Shown: positions 35,865 through 43,625 of the stretch, one piece after another
Layout of the letters: every line of letters begins with the position of its first letter
How positions within the stretch are numbered: position 1 is the stretch's first letter
Origin: Perlabentimonas gracilis
GTDB lineage: Bacteria > Bacteroidota > Bacteroidia > Bacteroidales > Tenuifilaceae
Assembly: GCF_011174675.1 (NCBI RefSeq)
Contig: NZ_JAANIG010000008.1
Span: 61,670-125,669 of the forward strand
Reading direction: 5' to 3'
Length of the DNA: 64,000 bases
Position numbers and translations under genes: made by a program
Notes under the pieces: model-generated
The model's database searches: none
What the model saw: only the letters and a program-made list of their open reading frames with translations
Told to the model about the DNA's origin: nothing

Positions 35865-38800
35865 GCGAGCTAGTTGTCGATGCCGGTACGCTCCGTTGTG
35901 AATTGCTTTCAGATTGTATCTTTGACTTATTGAACACAACTTAATTAGTTCAGATGACAATTTATTAAGAGTTGTGAATTGCTTTCAGATTGTATCTTTG
36001 ACTTATTGAACACAACTTTGCCCCCAGAAGCGTGAAATTATTTATTGTTGTGAATTGCTTTCAGATTGTATCTTTGACTTATTGAACACAACCAAAAAAA
36101 ATTCTGTAATGCTATGGATGCAGTTGTGAATTGCTTTCAGATTGTATCTTTGACTTATTGAACACAACCAGTAGGCGGCACTGCTCTCTGCGGTTAAAGT
36201 TGTGAATTGCTTTCAGATTGTATCTTTGACTTATTGAACACAACTATGCGTGTAATTTCGGTTGGGCTCATCGCGTTGTGAATTGCTTTCAGATTGTATC
36301 TTTGACTTATTGAACACAACCTTTCCCGATTACATCGTAGTACGCCCTGAGTTGTGAATTGCTTTCAGATTGTATCTTTGACTTATTGAACACAACCCAC
36401 ACTCCGAGCAGATATCGCAAGCGGTGGTTGTGAATTGCTTTCAGATTGTATCTTTGACTTATTGAACACAACATAATTGCAACCATACCCCACCCGACGA
36501 GCGTTGTGAATTGCTTTCAGATTGTATCTTTGACTTATTGAACACAACCCTTTAATCCCTTCATCGCATCCATTTGCTGTTGTGAATTGCTTTCAGATTG
36601 TATCTTTGACTTATTGAACACAACGAACGGGCACAGCGGGTCAGGTGAGCTACTGTTGTGAATTGCTTTCAGATTGTATCTTTGACTTATTGAACACAAC
36701 TACTCGATATGCGCCTTGCTGCCAACGACCGTTGTGAATTGCTTTCAGATTGTATCTTTGACTTATTGAACACAACGATAAGATTTGGGATTACGCCCTG
36801 CGCACCGTTGTGAATTGCTTTCAGATTGTATCTTTGACTTATTGAACACAACTCTATCTTGCTTTTTTGCGTGAGGATGGTAGTTGTGAATTGCTTTCAG
36901 ATTGTATCTTTGACTTATTGAACACAACAATGCTCGAAAGGGCAATGACGGAACTTGGGTTGTGAATTGCTTTCAGATTGTATCTTTGACTTATTGAACA
37001 CAACTGCCACTGCTGCGGCAAGCAGCATAAATCCGTTGTGAATTGCTTTCAGATTGTATCTTTGACTTATTGAACACAACTCAATCAACTTAACCCCGTC
37101 ACCTACACGTGTTGTGAATTGCTTTCAGATTGTATCTTTGACTTATTGAACACAACCCAAGGAATGGGCGGATATACTTCCGCTCCGTTGTGAATTGCTT
37201 TCAGATTGTATCTTTGACTTATTGAACACAACTTTCCCACTGGTAAGAGAGTTAACAACGCTGTTGTGAATTGCTTTCAGATTGTATCTTTGACTTATTG
37301 AACACAACTTAACCCATTTCCTTTGCCCCGACGATCTTGTTGTGAATTGCTTTCAGATTGTATCTTTGACTTATTGAACACAACCACCAAGGTAAGCAAA
37401 ATCCGCCGCGACGTGTTGTGAATTGCTTTCAGATTGTATCTTTGACTTATTGAACACAACATCGCAGTCTTTTATTATGAAGAGCCGTGTGTTGTGAATT
37501 GCTTTCAGATTGTATCTTTGACTTATTGAACACAACGCAAAAAAGATTAAGTACAGCTCAGGCGTTGTTGTGAATTGCTTTCAGATTGTATCTTTGACTT
37601 ATTGAACACAACTAATAACGGGCGCAGGGTAATTGCCGTTTGGTTGTGAATTGCTTTCAGATTGTATCTTTGACTTATTGAACACAACACTATATCCTTT
37701 ACCTTAACATTATAGGGAGTTGTGAATTGCTTTCAGATTGTATCTTTGACTTATTGAACACAACTTGAGTGAAAAGGCAGTCACATTGTCGAAAGTTGTG
37801 AATTGCTTTCAGATTGTATCTTTGACTTATTGAACACAACACATCACCGCAGCGGGTGAGGTAACGGCCTGTTGTGAATTGCTTTCAGATTGTATCTTTG
37901 ACTTATTGAACACAACGCTGCACGTTGGTACTAGCATTGAGTAGTTGTTGTGAATTGCTTTCAGATTGTATCTTTGACTTATTGAACACAACGTAAAGGT
38001 TTTATCGGTATTGAAAGCAACCGTTGTGAATTGCTTTCAGATTGTATCTTTGACTTATTGAACACAACTCGGTAATGCGACGCAACTCGGCAGCGATAGT
38101 TGTGAATTGCTTTCAGATTGTATCTTTGACTTATTGAACACAACCACAACTTATAGGACTTCTTACACCTTTGTGTTGTGAATTGCTTTCAGATTGTATC
38201 TTTGACTTATTGAACACAACAGAATATCTTTAGGCTGTAGCCACTCGCCTGTTGTGAATTGCTTTCAGATTGTATCTTTGACTTATTGAACACAACTACT
38301 TCGAAACGCAGGTCTCCACGTGGTAGGTTGTGAATTGCTTTCAGATTGTATCTTTGACTTATTGAACACAACCTTTTGATATGGTTAGCTCGCCATTACG
38401 CTGTTGTGAATTGCTTTCAGATTGTATCTTTGACTTATTGAACACAACTAAAGCGATTGTATTGCTCCGCCGGGGGTGGTTGTGAATTGCTTTCAGATTG
38501 TATCTTTGACTTATTGAACACAACCATCTCGCTGGCGAAGGTGGCACGGGTAAAGTTGTGAATTGCTTTCAGATTGTATCTTTGACTTATTGAACACAAC
38601 CCTTTAATCCCTTCATCGCATCCATTTGCTGTTGTGAATTGCTTTCAGATTGTATCTTTGACTTATTGAACACAACAGCAAAAGCCAAAAAAGGAGGAGA
38701 AGCCCAGTTGTGAATTGCTTTCAGATTGTATCTTTGACTTATTGAACACAACGTGAGGGGTACAATTCTACAGCGGCAATTCGTTGTGAATTGCTTTCAG

Positions 38801-41259
38801 ATTGTATCTTTGACTTATTGAACACAACACGATACCATTGTGGAGGCGGCAATTGATAGTTGTGAATTGCTTTCAGATTGTATCTTTGACTTATTGAACA
38901 CAACTCAAGCGGCTAAGGTAAGTACGGGAAGGTAGTTGTGAATTGCTTTCAGATTGTATCTTTGACTTATTGAACACAACACGTGGCGCAGATGCTGCCC
39001 CTTATTACCGGTTGTGAATTGCTTTCAGATTGTATCTTTGACTTATTGAACACAACGCTGGGATTTACCACTATCTCGCCCTTATCGTTGTGAATTGCTT
39101 TCAGATTGTATCTTTGACTTATTGAACACAACCATATCCTCCACATTGTCGGCAAAGTCCTGTTGTGAATTGCTTTCAGATTGTATCTTTGACTTATTGA
39201 ACACAACGACATTATTAGAATATCCGACTCGCTTATTGTTGTGAATTGCTTTCAGATTGTATCTTTGACTTATTGAACACAACGCTGCGTGCTCCTCCCT
39301 TACGCGGCCATCCGTTGTGAATTGCTTTCAGATTGTATCTTTGACTTATTGAACACAACTTAAACGAGGGCTGAAACACCACCCCGTTCGTTGTGAATTG
39401 CTTTCAGATTGTATCTTTGACTTATTGAACACAACTTCTAAATAAAAAAACGGACACTCCCGCAAGTTGTGAATTGCTTTCAGATTGTATCTTTGACTTA
39501 TTGAACACAACTAGGCATCTATCTCGGCCTGCACGTCCTCGGTTGTGAATTGCTTTCAGATTGTATCTTTGACTTATTGAACACAACGAAATGGAAGTAA
39601 ATGCCACCAGCGAGCGCGTTGTGAATTGCTTTCAGATTGTATCTTTGACTTATTGAACACAACTCATCCGGGGCGATACCCCTCCCCGTATCGGTTGTGA
39701 ATTGCTTTCAGATTGTATCTTTGACTTATTGAACACAACAAAACCGCCTTGCCACGCACGCGGTGCGCTGTTGTGAATTGCTTTCAGATTGTATCTTTGA
39801 CTTATTGAACACAACTGGTTAGCTTTAAGCCTATCAATTACCACGGTTGTGAATTGCTTTCAGATTGTATCTTTGACTTATTGAACACAACCAAAAATCG
39901 CCATTAGCCGTGAGAAGTTGGGTTGTGAATTGCTTTCAGATTGTATCTTTGACTTATTGAACACAACCACCCCCAGCGCCACCACCCCGGCCGGCCTGTT
40001 GTGAATTGCTTTCAGATTGTATCTTTGACTTATTGAACACAACAAAAAATCCGTTGTGTCAATAAGTTTAATTGTTGTGAATTGCTTTCAGATTGTATCT
40101 TTGACTTATTGAACACAACACCATATCGGTTCCCCTGATATGCACATCGGTTGTGAATTGCTTTCAGATTGTATCTTTGACTTATTGAACACAACTCGGG
40201 TGTGTTTAAATACTTTGGTTGTTTCGTTGTGAATTGCTTTCAGATTGTATCTTTGACTTATTGAACACAACTTATCGTTCCAATTCTCCTCGTCGTGGTC
40301 GGTTGTGAATTGCTTTCAGATTGTATCTTTGACTTATTGAACACAACCAAAAGTATTGATGAAATCATAAATGCGCTGTTGTGAATTGCTTTCAGATTGT
40401 ATCTTTGACTTATTGAACACAACCTATCACAACCACATCCACTGCCTTTGTTGGTTGTGAATTGCTTTCAGATTGTATCTTTGACTTATTGAACACAACT
40501 CTGCAGTACCGAAAATGTAAACTTCTCACGTTGTGAATTGCTTTCAGATTGTATCTTTGACTTATTGAACACAACGTAAAAGTTTTATCGGTATTAAATG
40601 CAACCGTTGTGAATTGCTTTCAGATTGTATCTTTGACTTATTGAACACAACGCCTGCTCGTCAATTTCATCCTCATTTATAGTTGTGAATTGCTTTCAGA
40701 TTGTATCTTTGACTTATTGAACACAACATTCTTAGCTTGGATTCCCTACGATTTCGTGTTGTGAATTGCTTTCAGATTGTATCTTTGACTTATTGAACAC
40801 AACCTTTTGATATGGTTAGCTCGCCATTACGCTGTTGTGAATTGCTTTCAGATTGTATCTTTGACTTATTGAACACAACCATACCAGGCAGGGGGGTGCA
40901 TGAGGGGGTGTTGTGAATTGCTTTCAGATTGTATCTTTGACTTATTGAACACAACATACAGGATGAAATTGTACAGTGGCTAGAAGTTGTGAATTGCTTT
41001 CAGATTGTATCTTTGACTTATTGAACACAACAACCATACTCACGTATGACTTGTCGAAAGTGTTGTGAATTGCTTTCAGATTGTATCTTTGACTTATTGA
41101 ACACAACTGCCTTTAAGGTGTTTCGTCCTTGACGTAAGTTGTGAATTGCTTTCAGATTGTATCTTTGACTTATTGAACACAACTAGTGCCGTATTCTCCA
41201 ACTGCATAATACCGTTGTGAATTGCTTTCAGATTGTATCTTTGACTTATTGAACACAAC

Positions 41260-41453
41260 ATACCATAGGTCAAAAAATTGTATCACAATTCGTTAGGTCG
41301 TATTTTTTAATAAAAAAAAGTGTTCAATAGTAAATCCCTCCAAATGGTTTTGGGGGGATTTTTGTTTTTTAATCACGGGGTGAATACTATAATAGTACGG
41401 GCGCAACTTTTGCTTCGACAAGCAATCGTCGTAACCGGACTAGATTGCAATAG
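41260..41453. other. Leader-like AT-rich region between array and cas2
   Basis: No gene fits in these 194 nt. The first 80 nt are AT-rich and include ATTGTATC and GTGTTCAATA, pieces that match the CRISPR repeat in direct and inverted sense, so this may be the integration leader. It also holds the array terminator and a half copy of the RAYT-associated palindrome (AATCACGGGGTGA at 41371-41383). Confidence 0.5.
41332..41370 (+). terminator. Terminator for array transcripts
   Basis: AAATCCCTCCAAA (41332-41344) pairs with TTTGGGGGGATTT (41349-41361), followed by a T-rich run on the plus strand. It would stop crRNA transcription arriving from the left and protects cas2 from antisense reading. Confidence 0.75.
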
Positions 41454-41795
41454 CTAAAATAGCTGCAGCTGCTGGGGATCGGGGCTAGCTTTTATGGGTT
41501 TGGTTGACCGAAATAGCTCCATATTGCCAAACTGCTTATCGGTGATGCATAGTATGCCAATATCGCCCCTTGGTGGTAACAGCGATTTTACTCGTTTTAT
41601 ATGCACCTCGGCATTCTCGCGGCTAGGACAACAGCGGGTATATATTGAGAACTGAAACATGGTGAAACCATCTTTCATTATTTGCTTACGAAACTGTGCG
41701 TAGATCTTCCTGTCCTTCTTGGTGTCGGTGGGAAGATCGAAAAAAACAAGTACCCACATTACTCTGTACTGATTTAATCGGTTGGTTGTGGTCAT
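41454..41795 (-). CDS. cas2: CRISPR-associated endonuclease Cas2
   Basis: A 113-residue Cas2 with the core ferredoxin fold: MWVLVFFDLPT (catalytic-position Asp), the FRKQIMKDGFTMFQFSIYTR segment, and CITDKQFGNMELF. It is the usual length for type II-C Cas2, and forms the integration complex with Cas1. It is the last gene of the minus-strand operon, 83 nt after cas1, with a palindrome in the gap. No cas4 or csn2 is present, which supports subtype II-C. Confidence 0.96.
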   Translation of the reverse strand: MTTTNRLNQYRVMWVLVFFDLPTDTKKDRKIYAQFRKQIMKDGFTMFQFSIYTRCCPSRENAEVHIKRVKSLLPPRGDIGILCITDKQFGNMELFRSTKPIKASPDPQQLQLF

Positions 41796-41830
41796 ATCTT
41801 AAGAGGTTATAACTCACGGTATATTTCTTC

Positions 41831-41877
41831 TACTCTAGGGTTGACTATTCGCTCAGCATATAGTCAACCCTAGAGTA
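41831..41877. repeat. 47-nt REP-like palindrome between cas1 and cas2
   Basis: TACTCTAGGGTTGACTA pairs with its complement across an inner loop. Same length and layout as the palindromes at 42831-42877 and 58930-58976, with compensatory changes in the arms. Confidence 0.8.
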
Positions 41878-41878
41878 G

Positions 41879-42811
41879 TTATAGAATAACTGGGTGAAGC
41901 ACCTTACGGCTAGCACCCTCAAAGCAATCGTTAAGCGAAGCTGTGGTTCGCTGCGATGCCACCATAAGCGGACTGCTTTTACCATCTATTACAACATCAA
42001 GCGCAGGAATTACCAGCAGCCTCGCTTTTAGCTCGGTGGTTAGCGTGCTCACATCATCAAAATCATTAAGTATTGATAATACCAACCTATCAACATAAGG
42101 GCGATAAGGCTCCATAATATCATCGGCCAGGCAAAATGCATTGTACTTGTTCCTGTGGTGGATGCCCAGTGTGGGCAAAAGGCCAGAACCTACCAGGCTA
42201 CGTGCAATTACTGCTCGTAACACAGCATAGCCATAGTTGAGCAGATTGTTGGGATCGTCCTCAAATCGGCCTCTGGTAAATTCGCCCTCCACTACCCCAT
42301 CGAACAGGTTTTTCCAATAGTAAGCTGCAGCACGCCCCTCGTAGTTATCGGGATCGCCACTTCGAACATTACGCTGAAAGTAGCGCATTGGTTCAATATC
42401 AACCCCTTTCTCTTGCAACACGGCAGCCTGATTGGCAATTTTAGCCTGTATGATTTGCTGCCAAAGTTGCTTTTTAAGCGGAACGCTCGCGTTTATTTGG
42501 TTCGAATAGCGTTCGGCCTGTAATGTATTGCCCTCCAATGGCAGCAACATACCCGATGGCATATGCCTCTCGTTGCAGGTTATTACTGCAGTATTGTTTG
42601 CCAAAAGGGCATTTAGCAATGGATGCGTTAGGGTAATTTGCGGGTTATCGAGCATCACTACGCCTATATCCTCGATGGGGATGGTAGAAATATCAGTCCG
42701 AGTGCGACTCAAAGTCTCGCCCGGACTTGTAACTTCCTTTTGCACCACCAGCTGCCTATCCTTCATACTGAGGTAAGCTGGGTTGCCGAAGTAAAGGGTA
42801 CGTTTTATCAT
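41879..42811 (-). CDS. cas1: CRISPR-associated endonuclease/integrase Cas1
   Basis: A 310-residue Cas1 of type II-C. Recognisable are MIKRTLYFGNPAYLS, IPIEDIGVVMLDNPQITLTH, the metal-binding Glu in NYEGRAAAYYWK, LLPTLGIHHRNKYNAFCLADD (His and Asp ligands) and MEPYRPYVD. It integrates new spacers with Cas2. A 33-nt palindrome lies inside the coding sequence (42695-42727), giving residues 29-39 (SPGETLSRTRT) in a normally variable loop, so function should be preserved. Confidence 0.97.
   Translation of the reverse strand: MIKRTLYFGNPAYLSMKDRQLVVQKEVTSPGETLSRTRTDISTIPIEDIGVVMLDNPQITLTHPLLNALLANNTAVITCNERHMPSGMLLPLEGNTLQAERYSNQINASVPLKKQLWQQIIQAKIANQAAVLQEKGVDIEPMRYFQRNVRSGDPDNYEGRAAAYYWKNLFDGVVEGEFTRGRFEDDPNNLLNYGYAVLRAVIARSLVGSGLLPTLGIHHRNKYNAFCLADDIMEPYRPYVDRLVLSILNDFDDVSTLTTELKARLLVIPALDVVIDGKSSPLMVASQRTTASLNDCFEGASRKVLHPVIL
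42695..42727. repeat. 33-nt palindrome inside cas1
   Basis: AGTCCGAGTGCGACT and AGTCTCGCCCGGACT form a near-palindrome around CAA. It matches the intergenic palindrome at 43579-43611 in length and sequence apart from about five bases. Confidence 0.75.
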
Positions 42812-42830
42812 AGGTTTAAGGGTTAAGTTT

Positions 42831-42877
42831 TACTCACGGGTTGACTCTTTGCTTAGCAAATAGTCAACCCGTGAGTA
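42831..42877. repeat. 47-nt REP-like palindrome between the transposase gene and cas1
   Basis: TACTCACGGGTTGACT pairs with AGTCAACCCGTGAGTA around a loop containing GCTTAGC. It is nearly the same sequence as the copy at 58930-58976, far from the cas locus. Confidence 0.85.
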
Positions 42878-42886
42878 CCGTAACGT

Positions 42887-43501
42887 TTAAATTAGCTGCA
42901 GCCCAAACTCTGCAATCCTCTCCCTGCTTATCAACATACCGTTGCGCAGCCCTACAATATCGGGATAAGAGGAGAACTCCCAATCCTCGCAGCGCTTAAC
43001 TAGCTTATCTTTCACAGGGTTAAGGTTGATGTAATTAAAGCAGATGTTTGGGTATTGTTGGTCAGGGTAATCGATGGTAACTTGGGTTACACCCTGCGCC
43101 TGATACCATGCTTTGGATATTTTATCCACTCGTGTTAAACAGTTGGCTTTTGTTTGTTGACGGAAGAGGGCTCCAGCGCGGTTCTCCTGTATATTAATGG
43201 CTCGTGTATACGAGCGGAGCATAACACCAATTGAGTAGTTGAATGGTTGCATTTTTTCACTACTCAAGGTTTGACTTGAAGTCAAGCCTTGAGTAACCTG
43301 AGGCAACTCTAAGTGATTTACATGCACCATAAAATGAAAATGGTTGGGCATTAGGCACCAGGCCAAGATATCGGCGTAGGGCAACATATGCTTTTTCACC
43401 TTATCCAAAAAGAACAGGTAATTCTCCCTGCTAAAGAAGATGCGCTGGCGGTTATTGCCCTGGTTGTAGATATGGTATAGGTGACCCTGTTCAAATATCA
43501 T
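42887..43501 (-). CDS. REP-associated tyrosine transposase (Y1/HUH, IS200-like fold) inside the cas operon
   Basis: A 204-residue RAYT-type protein. It has the HUH motif HFH at 54-56 (LMPNHFHFMVH) and the catalytic-position tyrosine Y157 in FNYINLNPVKDKLV, so the single-strand nuclease site appears intact. RAYTs are domesticated relatives of the IS200/IS605 TnpA transposase and are thought to mobilise or process REP hairpins. The gene sits between cas9 (124 nt upstream) and cas1 (75 nt downstream) in the same direction, so it may be cotranscribed with the cas genes. REP-like palindromes flank it on both sides, and one lies within it (residues 69-81). A role in CRISPR adaptation is possible but unproven. 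Confidence 0.9.
   Translation of the reverse strand: MIFEQGHLYHIYNQGNNRQRIFFSRENYLFFLDKVKKHMLPYADILAWCLMPNHFHFMVHVNHLELPQVTQGLTSSQTLSSEKMQPFNYSIGVMLRSYTRAINIQENRAGALFRQQTKANCLTRVDKISKAWYQAQGVTQVTIDYPDQQYPNICFNYINLNPVKDKLVKRCEDWEFSSYPDIVGLRNGMLISRERIAEFGLQLI
43261..43295. repeat. Palindrome inside the transposase gene
   Basis: TACTCAAGGTTTGACT / AGTCAAGCCTTGAGTA around TGA. With its 3' flank it is a 46-nt copy, one base different, of the palindrome at 43518-43552. Confidence 0.85.
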
Positions 43502-43517
43502 AGCTTTTAGTTTTCTC

Positions 43518-43552
43518 TACTCAAGGTTTGACTTGGAGTCAAGCCTTGAGTA
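43518..43552. repeat. 35-nt palindrome upstream of the transposase gene
   Basis: TACTCAAGGTTTGACT / AGTCAAGCCTTGAGTA around TGG in the gap between cas9 and the transposase gene, followed by AACCTGAGGCAA as in the internal copy. Confidence 0.85.
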
Positions 43553-43578
43553 ACCTGAGGCAATTGCGATTTTTTATT

Positions 43579-43611
43579 AGTCCGGGCGCGACTTGAAGTC
43601 GCGCCCGGACT
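43579..43611. repeat. 33-nt perfect palindrome between cas9 and the transposase gene
   Basis: AGTCCGGGCGCGACT and AGTCGCGCCCGGACT form a perfect 15-bp stem with loop TGA, 14 nt after the cas9 stop. On the minus strand it could also act as a transcript-stabilising hairpin. Confidence 0.88.
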
Positions 43612-43625
43612 GACGGTTAAGTAGA

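Larger units (their letters stand above)
35545..41259 (+). CRISPR. Type II-C CRISPR array, 73 repeats (71 intact) and 72 spacers
   Basis: The intact part runs from 35895 to 41259: 71 copies of a 46-nt repeat starting GTTGTGAATTGC and ending TTGAACACAAC, in which I saw no variant base. Every spacer is 30 nt except one of 29 nt (39133-39161). Two older copies at 35545-35716 and 35747-35864 carry insertions but are followed by normal 30-nt spacers. The strand is set by the tracrRNA, whose anti-repeat pairs with the first 23 nt of the repeat as read on the plus strand; crRNAs are thus transcribed left to right, towards cas2. Each repeat contains TTG-N18-TATCTTTG, a promoter-like element. Two spacers occur twice, and one pair differs by three bases. 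Confidence 0.99.

Noticed and set aside
35502..35960. Minus-strand ORFs with RQAGIQSEPNRQ-like sequence left of the array
   Set aside because: They read through the hairpin insertions and broken repeats; the peptides result from the palindromes, not from selection for protein.
36763..39844. Several minus-strand ORFs of 60-81 codons across the CRISPR array, rich in CSISQRYNLKAIHN
   Set aside because: They are translations of the CRISPR repeats and spacers, with no independent support.
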